This document shows positions 51,133-59,493 of a DNA stretch of 64,000 nt, piece after piece (the first letter of the stretch is position 1; each line of letters starts with the position of its first letter). Position numbers and translations under genes: made by a program. The stretch lies in NCBI GenBank assembly GCA_028279545.1, contig JANQNN010000012.1, positions 62,001 to 126,000 of the forward strand, in the 5' to 3' direction. The stretch is from Nitrosopumilaceae archaeon. GTDB taxonomy: Archaea; Thermoproteota; Nitrososphaeria; Nitrososphaerales; Nitrosopumilaceae. Under the pieces are notes generated by a model. That model worked only from the letters and a program-made list of their open reading frames with translations, was not told where the DNA came from and did no database searches.

Positions 51133-51920
51133 AATTCCAGTTTTGTTTGTTTTTCTTCTTCCCAAATCAATTGACTTAATCCAAGTTTCATCCTTAGGGT
51201 GTTTGCAGTAGATGGGGCAAATCCTTCAAAGTGATTATTTGTCATGATCGTCGCAGATTTTACTTTAAGGTCTAATTTTTGAATTTTTTGTGCCCATTTT
51301 TCAATAATTTGGGTTTTATTGATGCTAACTTTTCCAAACTCTGAGTCCGGAATTGATCTGTCTCCAATTAACCGTAAATAGACATAATCTGAGGTGATTT
51401 TGGCTGGATTTTGTATGCCCTGAATTTCGTTCCATACTAGACAATGGTTGTTATCTTTTAGATACTCCAAGGCCTCATCTGTAAACCATGAGGTATGGCG
51501 TCCTTCGATTGGATATTTGAAATCAGGAGGTAAATATGAAAACAGTTCTTCGAGTCTAGGTTTTGCTTCTTGAAATGTAAGTGATGGAGGAAGTTGTAAA
51601 ACAAGGGCAAGAACTTTTTCAACTAGAGGAGAAAAAGCCGATAAAAAGTGAAAAACATGCTCTTTTACATTTTTTAATTTGTTTTCATGTGTTATTACTG
51701 CGGGAAATTTTGCAGTAAATTTAAAAGAATCAGGAGTATCAGAGTCCCATTTTTTGGTAGTGCTTTGGTTCGGTATTTTGTAATAGGTAGAATTAATCTC
51801 AGTTATGGGAAAAATCTCTGAATAGTACTGCAACCATTGGGATTTTGGTAGCTTTTTTGGGTAAAAGGTACCTGACCAGCCATCATAACTCCATCCAGTA
51901 CAACCAATCTTTTGGTCCAC
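51129..51920 (-). CDS. DUF72-family protein
   Basis: 263 residues from a GTG. The TIM-barrel DUF72 motifs are visible: IGCTGWSYDGWSGTFYP at the start, ITEINSTYYKIPN, FKFTAKFPAVITH, VLALVLQLPPSLTF, YVYLRLIGDRSI and TIMTNNHFEGFAPSTANTLR at the end. Family function is unknown (possibly nuclease or isomerase). It meets the RadA-like operon tail to tail with a 4-bp overlap. Downstream of its start, 51921-52336 has only weak short frames. Confidence 0.92.
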   Translation of the reverse strand: MDQKIGCTGWSYDGWSGTFYPKKLPKSQWLQYYSEIFPITEINSTYYKIPNQSTTKKWDSDTPDSFKFTAKFPAVITHENKLKNVKEHVFHFLSAFSPLVEKVLALVLQLPPSLTFQEAKPRLEELFSYLPPDFKYPIEGRHTSWFTDEALEYLKDNNHCLVWNEIQGIQNPAKITSDYVYLRLIGDRSIPDSEFGKVSINKTQIIEKWAQKIQKLDLKVKSATIMTNNHFEGFAPSTANTLRMKLGLSQLIWEEEKQTKLEF

Positions 51921-52336
51921 ATTTCAGAAAACATTTGCATACAAATTAAGGTCGCTAACTATATTATTCCAGATTTAGTCTTGCATCAAAAAAATGACCA
52001 AAACGGAAATGAACTTTACAAATCAGAAAAAATTCATTGGAAAAATTGGTTGATGACCCTAAATGCCAATAGCAATTCTTCCATGGTCAGGGATGAATAC
52101 CTATTAGAGATTCCAATTTTTCCAATGACTGAGGCCTTGAAAGACTTGTAATTATGACAGATACCAAAGCAAGACCAAAAACCAAAAGACATTCTTTGTA
52201 ATTAAGACTGACTAATTTTTTACAATGTTATTCTATGATTTTAAAACATGTAGATTATCGGTTTTTGTTTTAAATTTTTGTAACAAGAAAATAAAATTAA
52301 CCTTATGTTTAAAATCAAAATTGTGAATGCTCTATC

Positions 52337-52639
52337 ATGAGCCAACAAGAAACAAATCCTTGGGTACTTGTAACTAACACTAAAGAAAATACAAATCCTC
52401 AAGACCTAGAACAAATTATTCCTAGCGTATCAGCTCTTGTAGATGAATGGCAATCTAAAGGAAAAATAATGTGGTCTGGTCCATTGGATAACGAGACTGG
52501 TGCTATGACTGTATTTGAAGCAACTGAGAATGAAGCAAAAGAGTTTTTTGAAAAATACAACAACGTATGCACCAAAGTACTAACTAGTTATTTGTATCGG
52601 TGGGATGCAATGCCACTTCTTTCAGTTATTTCAAAATAA
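52337..52639 (+). CDS. small cytosolic protein, YCII-like fold suggested
   Basis: 100 residues with a ferredoxin-like (dimeric alpha-beta barrel) outline: WVLVTNTKENTNPQDLEQII, SALVDEWQSKGKIMWSGPLD, MTVFEATENEAKEFFEKYN and LTSYLYRWDAMPLL. The strand-helix-strand order matches YCII or similar small barrels, but residues are too few for certainty. It precedes two zinc mini-proteins by 26 bp and may be co-transcribed with them. Confidence 0.6.
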   Translation: MSQQETNPWVLVTNTKENTNPQDLEQIIPSVSALVDEWQSKGKIMWSGPLDNETGAMTVFEATENEAKEFFEKYNNVCTKVLTSYLYRWDAMPLLSVISK

Positions 52640-52665
52640 CTGATTTTTTATTTTTTAAAAACGAA

Positions 52666-52818
52666 ATGAAAGACGAACTTTGTCGTATTTGCGGCTGTGA
52701 AAAAACAGAATACAAAAAATGTCCCGATTGTAGTTTGATAGTATCTACAATCTGTAAATGTTGTAAAAATATTGAAAATTCACAAACTCATAATCATTTG
52801 AAATGCAATGACTTGTAA
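52666..52818 (+). CDS. 50-residue zinc-finger protein, paralogue of the 35.4-kb gene
   Basis: From the ATG at 52666: CRICGCEK, CPDCSLIV, CKCCKN and a final HNHLKC. The order and spacing match the 35435-35587 protein. It overlaps the start of the next gene by 11 bp. The zinc-rich pair here repeats the arrangement of tiny fingers after small proteins seen near 35 kb. Confidence 0.7.
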   Translation: MKDELCRICGCEKTEYKKCPDCSLIVSTICKCCKNIENSQTHNHLKCNDL

Positions 52819-53044
52819 AGAACTATGTGAACAGCACAAGGCTAAAAAGAATGGACCGTCATCCCGTTATGGAAATGGTCAGAAGAGATGTCAGATTTGT
52901 GATATTTTTTTGAATTGGACTGGCATATTTTGTCCTTGTTGTGGAAACAAATTGCGAACAAGACCTAGAAAACAAGATTACAAAATTAAACTTGACCTAA
53001 AAAAATCAAGAAATTTTGGAAAATTTGAAAATCATACTGATTAA
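52808..53044 (+). CDS. small zinc-finger protein (CPCC type), paralogue of the 4.4-kb gene
   Basis: 78 residues: MTCKELCEQHKAK, then KRCQICDIF, CPCCGNKLRTRPRKQ and a basic tail (KIKLDLKKSRNFGKF). The CxxxC-start, CxxC and CPCC knuckles followed by an RTRPR basic patch match 4352-4546. Likely nucleic-acid-binding zinc protein. Overlaps the preceding finger gene. Confidence 0.75.
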   Translation: MTCKELCEQHKAKKNGPSSRYGNGQKRCQICDIFLNWTGIFCPCCGNKLRTRPRKQDYKIKLDLKKSRNFGKFENHTD

Positions 53045-53153
53045 TACTATTAGCTTGAAAAAATCATAAATTCATAAACATATTCTAGAGAATTATTCTA
53101 AAACAATAGAATTTGGATCCCAATTAAGTAAGGACCCATCACCGATATTTTCA

Positions 53154-54497
53154 ATGACAAACTCAAAAACCAACCTGGTTGTATTTTTGACTGCGATATT
53201 ATTCACAGGTGCATTTAGCTTTTCAGCTACAATACCAAATGCTGAAGCTTCCACTGATATCTGTGGCTTAATGTTTTGTTCTGAATACCCAGGTGGTAAA
53301 GAAGCTTATGAGGCAAATTGGGTTTCATCTTTCCTATCACAAGTTGGTGGATCATCAAGTGAAGAACATCATGAAAAACATGAAGTAAAATCTGTTTACG
53401 TTTCTTCCCATAATGTTGATGAAGAATTTCCAGCACAGCTAGATGTTTTTATTCACAAGTATGAGTTAGGTAAAATCTCTGCAGAAGAAGCACTAGATGA
53501 AATTGTTGAAATTCATAAGGCATACGAAATGGCAAGGATTTCTTCAGAATTAGTTTCTGGTGTTGGTGAAAAAATCAGTTTGTACAATTCAGGAATGCTA
53601 AATGTAGAAGAAGCAGTTGAGGCAGTTCACTTGACTGCTGAGCCACAAAATGTTAATCCTGAATACCAAGCAGCATTAGATGAGGTCATCCACAAGTTCG
53701 AGTTGGATAAGATTTCAGCTGATGAAGCAATTGATGGAATCAAGGAAACACACATGGGTTTTGTTGACCTCTACATTACCTCTGATCTAATCGAGGCAGT
53801 AGATGAGACAATCAGCTTAATCAACGCTGGTAAACTATCAGGAGCAGATGCAGTTGAAGCAGTTCACTTGACTGCTGAGCCACAAAATGTTAATCCTGAA
53901 TTTATTAGTGCTGTGGAAGAATACACATACCAGTTTGAACTGAATGATATCTCTTCTGATGAAACAATTAATGGAATCACAGGGGTACATGATGGCTTTG
54001 TTGACCTCTACGTTTCCTCTGATCTAATTGAAGATGTTGGTGTACAGCTAATCATATATGAAACTGGAAATGTCTCAGCAGAACATGCAATTCATGAAAT
54101 TCAAGAAGTTGTTGAAGAAGCAGAACTTGCAGCCCTAGCCGAAATGTCTGACAATGGTGGTGTTCCCGTAATGAAAGATCTACCACCAAACACTATTGAC
54201 ATGCCAAAAGGTACGGCAGTTCCTGGATGTGAAGTAGAAGATTGGTGCTACATGCCAGGTGATATCACAGTAGGTGCTGGAACAACGGTAACTTGGTTGA
54301 ATTCTGATACTTTGCCTCATACTGTAACTTCTGGAAGTGCAGACGCTGATGCAATTGGAGTAGATGCTCCAAATGGATTTGACAGCGGCTTCATGTCGGG
54401 TGGTGATGAATATGAGCATACATTTGATGTTGCAGGAGTGTATGACTACTATTGTCAGTTGCATCCATGGATGGAAGGAACAATAACAGTAGAATAA
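53154..54497 (+). CDS. secreted protein with three helical repeats and plastocyanin domain
   Basis: 447 residues, signal peptide about 1-33 (NAEAST). Three helical repeats of about 79 residues follow (AQLDVFIHKYELGKISAEEA, AALDEVIHKFELDKISADEA, SAVEEYTYQFELNDISSDET). The last 110 residues are a type I copper domain: GCEVEDWCYMPGDITVGAGT, H ligand in LPHTVTSG, and C-x4-H-x4-M in YYCQLHPWMEG. Such plastocyanin-like proteins are abundant in ammonia-oxidising archaea and carry electrons outside the membrane. The repeats may form a stalk. It resembles the copper domain of 25265-27934. Confidence 0.9.
   Translation: MTNSKTNLVVFLTAILFTGAFSFSATIPNAEASTDICGLMFCSEYPGGKEAYEANWVSSFLSQVGGSSSEEHHEKHEVKSVYVSSHNVDEEFPAQLDVFIHKYELGKISAEEALDEIVEIHKAYEMARISSELVSGVGEKISLYNSGMLNVEEAVEAVHLTAEPQNVNPEYQAALDEVIHKFELDKISADEAIDGIKETHMGFVDLYITSDLIEAVDETISLINAGKLSGADAVEAVHLTAEPQNVNPEFISAVEEYTYQFELNDISSDETINGITGVHDGFVDLYVSSDLIEDVGVQLIIYETGNVSAEHAIHEIQEVVEEAELAALAEMSDNGGVPVMKDLPPNTIDMPKGTAVPGCEVEDWCYMPGDITVGAGTTVTWLNSDTLPHTVTSGSADADAIGVDAPNGFDSGFMSGGDEYEHTFDVAGVYDYYCQLHPWMEGTITVE
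53622..53901 (+). repeat. 43-bp exact direct repeat inside the plastocyanin-protein gene
   Basis: A 43-bp stretch beginning GCAGTTCACTTGACTGCTGA occurs identically at 53622-53664 and 53859-53901, 237 bp (79 codons) apart, marking the repeat unit. Third bases are also unchanged, so the duplication or a conversion is recent. Confidence 0.9.
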
Positions 54498-54519
54498 TCT
54501 CTACTTATTTCTTATTTTT

Positions 54520-55275
54520 TTAATCAAGGACACAAACTGAATTATTGTGTCCTGTAATTCTCATTGTTTCTTGTTCTCCTGCCTTGCCTTCTCCTGTATA
54601 GACATCAATATGTTTTCCTTTAATGGCTCCACCAACATCCTCTGCCTGTAGTACAATCTCATTCCAAGGCTCAACAAGTGATGGAATAACAACTTTGCTT
54701 TCAAACTCTATGATTCTTGGATCAACAGCAATTTTTCCAACTACTAGTTCTTTTCCAAAAGCATCTAATGGAATTTCACTTAAATGAAAACTTTGAGAAT
54801 GCCATCCTAAATAATCTCCATCATTAGTTCTACCCCATCCTTCTATTCTTACATCATTCACAAATTCCAAGGAATATTGTTTGGTTTGTCCCTCTACATG
54901 AATCATTATTTCCCTATCGTTATAATCTGATTCTACTGGTAGGAAATATCCAGTAATGTACCAATTATCTTCACAATAATCCTCTTTGGCCTGAAGATAA
55001 TCTTGATTTAATAAAGTTAAGATGAAATTGGATTTAAAGTCATAATCTCCATGTAATGACAAGTGGATAACATCTTTTTCAATTAGATAATTAAGTGCAT
55101 CAATTAGTTCAGTATCTGATATTTCCTTATCATACCAGAATTCATACACAACAAAAACCCAATTTGGTAATTTTGTTTCTGCTGCAAAGGAACTGTTAGT
55201 TGGAATAAATATTATTGATAAAAGTATTAATCCAAAAAAAACTCGAGTAAACATTGGAAATTTTATTTTTATCAT
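54520..55275 (-). CDS. secreted 3D-domain protein with WAEGLI-like N-terminal domain
   Basis: 251 residues, signal peptide about 1-29 (SFAAE). Residues about 34-70 are the surface domain (LPNWVFVVYEFWYDKEISDT, ELIDALNYLIEKDVIHLS). The C-terminal part is a 3D (Asp-Asp-Asp) barrel: VVGKIAVDPRIIEFESKVVI, ILQAEDVGGAIKGKHIDVYT, with the three conserved acidic residues. In bacteria this fold cuts or binds cell-wall glycans; archaea lack murein, so a surface-glycan role is inferred. It lies on the minus strand before the Cache-like protein. Confidence 0.75.
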   Translation of the reverse strand: MIKIKFPMFTRVFFGLILLSIIFIPTNSSFAAETKLPNWVFVVYEFWYDKEISDTELIDALNYLIEKDVIHLSLHGDYDFKSNFILTLLNQDYLQAKEDYCEDNWYITGYFLPVESDYNDREIMIHVEGQTKQYSLEFVNDVRIEGWGRTNDGDYLGWHSQSFHLSEIPLDAFGKELVVGKIAVDPRIIEFESKVVIPSLVEPWNEIVLQAEDVGGAIKGKHIDVYTGEGKAGEQETMRITGHNNSVCVLD

Positions 55276-55418
55276 TTTTTTCTTACCTTTTTGAATTCTT
55301 AGCGTAAAACAAAATGAATTTTATAGAATTTATGCATTAGAGAGTGTCATAAACCAATATGACAGTTGGAACGAATCATTTCTTTGGATAGAATAATTTA
55401 ATGATAAAAATTTGGGTT

Positions 55419-56201
55419 TTAGGGTGATTCTTTTGTTATTGATTCAACATTTATCACTGCTTTAAGGACTCCAACAAAATTACCGTCCTCATCTAATATT
55501 CTAATTGCAATATCACTTGCATAAACACCAGCACTTTCATCAAATCCTCCTTCAGATAAAAATAAACCATTTTGCATTGCTTTTTGCCACCATAGCTCAT
55601 CGTCTTGTCGATAATCAGAAGTTTTGTGTGATTGAGCTACATTTGCTCCAAATTGATTTGTAACAAAAATTTCAGCATACTTGAATTGACTTTCTGATTT
55701 TTGGTCAGCATCCATTATTGAACGAAGCAAATTTGCTGCTGAGTTGTGAATTAAATTATATGCAATTGAATTTGGCACCTCAGGATCACTTGATTGCCAT
55801 CTCTTATCGACTTGTTGGATTATCTCTTCTGGAAAATCAGTGTTTGAAAAGGCAGCGTTTGATTCAGCAAGTGTTTCTTGGATTTGAGGAAGGTTAACTA
55901 CCTCACGAGATTGTTCAATTTTCATATTAATCTCGGATTGCAGTGTTTGTAAGTTTTCAATTAAGACCTTATCATCTGAGTTTTGAGAAGGAACCTTTAT
56001 CATTTCATTTTCAACAAAATATTGGATAGCATCAAGGAATTCTTTATCAGAAATTTGATCGTTTACCCAAAAACCTACGGCAGTTTTTATCCAGGCTGGA
56101 ATTTGAGATTCTTCTTGAGCCGAAACATAGGTTGCCAAAGCCAGCCCTGATACTATTAAAATTAAAAAGGAAAAAAATACCGTTTGTTTGCTTTTTGCCA
56201 A
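55419..56201 (-). CDS. secreted protein with WAEGLI-like domain and Cache-like sensor domain
   Basis: 260 residues from a TTG; signal peptide about 1-28. Next is the surface domain (IPAWIKTAVGFWVNDQISDK, EFLDAIQYFVENEMIKVP), a helical linker (about 80-130) and a domain resembling Cache/PAS-type sensors: KYAEIFVTNQFGANVAQSHK, DELWWQKAMQNGLFLSEGGF, AIRILDEDGNFVGVLKAVIN. In Cache domains this fold binds small ligands. There is no kinase or methyl-accepting part, so it may be an extracellular ligand-binding or anchoring protein. Confidence 0.75.
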   Translation of the reverse strand: MAKSKQTVFFSFLILIVSGLALATYVSAQEESQIPAWIKTAVGFWVNDQISDKEFLDAIQYFVENEMIKVPSQNSDDKVLIENLQTLQSEINMKIEQSREVVNLPQIQETLAESNAAFSNTDFPEEIIQQVDKRWQSSDPEVPNSIAYNLIHNSAANLLRSIMDADQKSESQFKYAEIFVTNQFGANVAQSHKTSDYRQDDELWWQKAMQNGLFLSEGGFDESAGVYASDIAIRILDEDGNFVGVLKAVINVESITKESP

Positions 56202-56297
56202 CCCTCTAAAAGTTGATTTGCAGGTAATTAAATTATTATTTTCAAATCTTCCCTTTTTACAATAATATAATTATGGCATTTGCAAATAAAAAGTAAA

Positions 56298-57161
56298 ATG
56301 TCCAGATTTAGAAGCCAACAGAGAAATGTTAATCTAAATGTTGGTAAAGGCATTGTTCTTGGAATTATAGTGCTAATTGTTATAGGAGTTTTAGTTGCAG
56401 CATCTGTCCAAATAGTAGATGCTGGATTTAGAGGAGTATTACGTCATTGGAATGCAGTTGATACTAATGTTCCACCATTAGAAGAGGGACTCCATTTTGT
56501 GGTTCCATTTCAGGATTCTGTAGTAAGTATGGAAGTTAGAACTTTGAAATATGTAAAAGAGACATCATCTGCATCAAAAGACCTTCAAACTGTTTCAACA
56601 GAAGTAACGGTAAACTATAGACCATCACCCAATTCAGTTCACACACTTTTCAAAGAAGTTGGATTAGAATATGAAAGTAGAATTATTCAACCCGCCGTAG
56701 AAGAAGTTGTAAAACAAGTTACGGCAAGGTATAATGCTGAAGAATTAATCACCAAAAGGTCTCAGGTAAAATCAGACATTGAACAAGAAATAACATCACG
56801 ACTTGCAGAGTATAACATCAATACTGATGTTGTTTCAATTACTAATTTTCAGTTCTCTCAACTATTCGATAGAGCAATTGAAGCAAAAGTAGAAGCAGAA
56901 CAAAAAGCCAAAAAAGCAGAGAATGATCTCTTAAGAATTGAAGTTGAAGCAAAACAGCTTGAAGCAAGAGCTGAAGGTCTTGCTGCAGCAAACATTGCCG
57001 AAGCTTCCGGTGAAGCTGAAGCAATAAACATTATCAACCAAGCCTTGTCAGAAAATCCATTTTATTTAGAGTGGCTTAAAACACAAGCTTGGAATGGAAA
57101 ACTACCAGTTGTTGTAGGAGAAGGCGGAACACCATTTATCCAAATTCCTACAGAACCTTAA
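56298..57161 (+). CDS. SPFH/prohibitin-family membrane protein
   Basis: 287 residues from the ATG at 56298. One N-terminal membrane helix (about 19-43), then the SPFH domain: AGFRGVLRHWNAVDTNVPPL, EEGLHFVVPFQDSVVSMEVR, TEVTVNYRPSPNSVHTLFKE, VGLEYESRIIQPAVEEVVKQ, VTARYNAEELITKRSQVKSD, and a long coiled helix (AKVEAEQKAKKAENDLLRIE). It forms large rings that organise membranes and modulate proteases; the downstream target is unknown. Genes adjacent to it do not obviously belong to the same unit. Confidence 0.92.
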   Translation: MSRFRSQQRNVNLNVGKGIVLGIIVLIVIGVLVAASVQIVDAGFRGVLRHWNAVDTNVPPLEEGLHFVVPFQDSVVSMEVRTLKYVKETSSASKDLQTVSTEVTVNYRPSPNSVHTLFKEVGLEYESRIIQPAVEEVVKQVTARYNAEELITKRSQVKSDIEQEITSRLAEYNINTDVVSITNFQFSQLFDRAIEAKVEAEQKAKKAENDLLRIEVEAKQLEARAEGLAAANIAEASGEAEAINIINQALSENPFYLEWLKTQAWNGKLPVVVGEGGTPFIQIPTEP

Positions 57162-57197
57162 ATTTTGTAAATCTAAAACTGGTTGAAAATAAAAAAA

Positions 57198-57668
57198 TTA
57201 TTGCTTTGCCATATTAGCAAAGGCTTCTTCACCTGCTTTTCTCATTTCTTCTGGTGATACATCTTTTTGATGTGTTGCTATTGCCCATGAATGACCAAAA
57301 GGATCAATTATGGAACCAAATCTATCACCCCAAAAAGCATCCATTATTGGCATAGCCACTGTAGCTCCTGCTTCAACTGCTTGGTTGAAAATCTTGTCTG
57401 CATCATCTACATACAGATGAAGTGTAACAGCTGTCCCACCTAATGTTGAAGGTGATTTAGAGCCCATGTTTGGGAATTCATCAGACATCATAACAAAAGA
57501 ATCTCCAATCTGCACCATTGCATGCATGGTTTTTCCATCTGGAGCAGGCATCTGGTAAATTTCATGTGCATTAAAGGCTTTTTTGTAAAATTCTATCGCT
57601 TCTTTTGAATTACTTACCACTAACGAAGGTGTAGTAGTATGAAATCCATCTGGAATTGGTTTTGTCAT
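57198..57668 (-). CDS. glyoxalase/VOC-superfamily protein (PhnB-like)
   Basis: 156 residues from the ATG at 57668. Typical PhnB-type VOC text: TPSLVVSNSKEAIEFYKKAF, GKTMHAMVQIGDSFVMMSDE, AVTLHLYVDDADKIFNQAVE, and FWGDRFGSIIDPFGHSWAIA. These proteins have a metal-binding barrel fold with low-specificity or unknown activity. It meets the SPFH gene tail to tail. Confidence 0.9.
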   Translation of the reverse strand: MTKPIPDGFHTTTPSLVVSNSKEAIEFYKKAFNAHEIYQMPAPDGKTMHAMVQIGDSFVMMSDEFPNMGSKSPSTLGGTAVTLHLYVDDADKIFNQAVEAGATVAMPIMDAFWGDRFGSIIDPFGHSWAIATHQKDVSPEEMRKAGEEAFANMAKQ

Positions 57669-57762
57669 TAAGAGTCTCACTTTTTTCAAGTAGATAAATC
57701 ATTTTACAAATTTGTATGGATACCTCTAAAAGAAGGAAGAAAAAATTTTCAAAATTAAAAAA

Positions 57763-57909
57763 TTATTTTTTAAGACTATTTCGTAATACTTTGTTAAGCG
57801 TGCCTGAATAGCTGACTGAACTAGAGGTATTTTGAATTTCTTTTGCCTGGATTAATCTCAACTTTTTGTCCAAGTCATCATCGATCATTATGGTAATTCT
57901 TTTTGCCAT
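57763..57909 (-). CDS. 48-residue ribbon-helix-helix regulator
   Basis: ATG-started frame: AKRITIMIDDDLDKKLRLIQ, then AKEIQNTSSSVSYSGTLNKV and LRNSLKK. The short strand KRITIMID followed by two helices is the ribbon-helix-helix DNA-binding fold. It is small enough to be overlooked. Its target is unknown; the gap 57910-58036 after it holds the promoter region of the divergent gene. Confidence 0.75.
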   Translation of the reverse strand: MAKRITIMIDDDLDKKLRLIQAKEIQNTSSSVSYSGTLNKVLRNSLKK

Positions 57910-58036
57910 TAAATGATATTGTATGATTTTCATATTTAAAGAATTCGACTTTGTCTTATGCTTTACATTACAATTGAAATTTTTTGACCAAATTTACTTC
58001 AGGTAGACATTTCAACTGGAAAAATCTAGAAGTTAT

Positions 58037-58741
58037 ATGGATTTACAAGAATTATCTTCATTTCAAAAAATATGTATTGCAATTAGCGAGCTAAAGCAAC
58101 AACTTGTTGAAGAATTACCTCATTATGGTAACCAGTCACTCTATTTTAAAAATGACGAAATTACAACTGGTCTAATAAACAACAAAACGGAAATAAAAAT
58201 TCATTTGTTAACGGGACAGCTTCTGTACTTTCATGACGAGAAAGGTTACTTTATTGATCTTTTTAACGAGAATATTGAGGAAAAATTTGAAAAAATTGTA
58301 AAAAATTTTGGTCTAAAAATACCACAGACAAACCTTGAAAACACAACTGCAGAATTTCTTTCTTCGTATAGAGATTTTGCAAAAATTTCAATAGAAATTT
58401 TGGAATTGTTTAGAATGACTCTGCGAGAGGATTTTACACAAATTCATCTTTGGCCACATCATTTTGATTTTTCACTAGAGTGGTTTACGGGAAATGCTGA
58501 TGAACAAATTGGCACTGGAATTTCTCCAGGTGACAAGGACAATTTAGAACCTTATGTTTACATGAATCCGTATCCTTTCAATGAAAAAATTTTAGAAGAA
58601 AACCTACCAATAGGAAGATGGAATACTTTGGGTTGGAAAGGAGTTAAAATTCAATGGAATGATTTATTGAAATTTTCTCCCCAGGAGGCATCTGAAAAAC
58701 TAAAACAAATTTTTGATATTTCAAAAAAAAATTTTTCATAA
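58037..58741 (+). CDS. DUF5996-like protein
   Basis: 234 residues. The blocks IHLWPHHFDFSLEWFTGNAD, IGTGISPGDKD and PYVYMNPYPFNEK resemble what I recall of DUF5996, which has conserved His residues and may bind metal. The N-terminal half is helical. No signal or membrane segment. The frame overlaps an upstream extension of the next gene, which starts at 58779, so they are likely co-transcribed. Confidence 0.65.
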   Translation: MDLQELSSFQKICIAISELKQQLVEELPHYGNQSLYFKNDEITTGLINNKTEIKIHLLTGQLLYFHDEKGYFIDLFNENIEEKFEKIVKNFGLKIPQTNLENTTAEFLSSYRDFAKISIEILELFRMTLREDFTQIHLWPHHFDFSLEWFTGNADEQIGTGISPGDKDNLEPYVYMNPYPFNEKILEENLPIGRWNTLGWKGVKIQWNDLLKFSPQEASEKLKQIFDISKKNFS

Positions 58742-58778
58742 CCCAAAGGATTTTAGAATAGTTTTTTCCCCTTATTTT

Positions 58779-59402
58779 ATGCCTGAATCAAAAATTAATT
58801 CAGTATTAGAAAGAATAGAAAAACAAGAAAAATTTGAACAAGAAAACCCACGAGAAATTTTAAATTCTGAAAAAGTTTTAGCTATTGGAAGAAACACAGG
58901 TATTTTTTATAATATACTCTTGCAAAATATGAAAGCAAAAAAAATCCTTGAGATTGGCATGTCTGTTGGGTATTCAGGTATTTGGTTTGCCGATGCAATA
59001 TCCAATCAAAAAGATGGAAAAATAATTACTATTGATCAAGATATAAAAAAAATTGAAAGGGCTAAACGGAATTTTGAGGATGCAGGTGTTTATAATTTAG
59101 TTGAAATAAGACATGGAGATGCTTTACAAATTTTATCAGAAATGGCAGATAATTCTAGTTTTGAAGAATTCTTTGATTTTGTTTTTATTGATGCAGACAA
59201 AGAAAGGTATATCCAGTATTTTGATACGGTTCTTCCTATGCTAAGGCCTGGAGGAATTATTGGAGCCGATAATATTTTATTTCCAGAAAGATTTCAAAAA
59301 TTTAGCACTCCTTATCTGGAACACGTAAGAAAAAACCCAAACATTAGATCAGTTACAATTCCCATCGACAATGGGGAGGAATTAAGCCTAAAACTATCAT
59401 AA
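58779..59402 (+). CDS. O-methyltransferase-type SAM enzyme
   Basis: 207 residues from the ATG at 58779; a longer frame starting at 58713 would overlap the previous gene. Motifs: AKKILEIGMSVGYSGIWFAD (motif I), KIITIDQDIKKIERAKRNFE (acidic post-I), DFVFIDADKERYIQYFDTVL (motif with the metal-binding D), GGIIGADNILFPERF. This is the catechol-O-methyltransferase-like class with a metal site. It follows the DUF5996-like gene and may modify a product shared with it. Confidence 0.88.
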   Translation: MPESKINSVLERIEKQEKFEQENPREILNSEKVLAIGRNTGIFYNILLQNMKAKKILEIGMSVGYSGIWFADAISNQKDGKIITIDQDIKKIERAKRNFEDAGVYNLVEIRHGDALQILSEMADNSSFEEFFDFVFIDADKERYIQYFDTVLPMLRPGGIIGADNILFPERFQKFSTPYLEHVRKNPNIRSVTIPIDNGEELSLKLS

Positions 59403-59493
59403 TTCGAAGTTACAATAAACTATTTTTCTTATTTTTTCATCTTTGGAATTAAACGAATGGTCAGATTAAATATTTGAAGAAATCATTCAACAT

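Noticed and set aside
51912-52151. 79-codon frame upstream of the DUF72 gene
   Set aside because: It overlaps the DUF72 start, has a TTG start without support, and reads as low-quality protein; its ATG-started tail is only about 30 residues.
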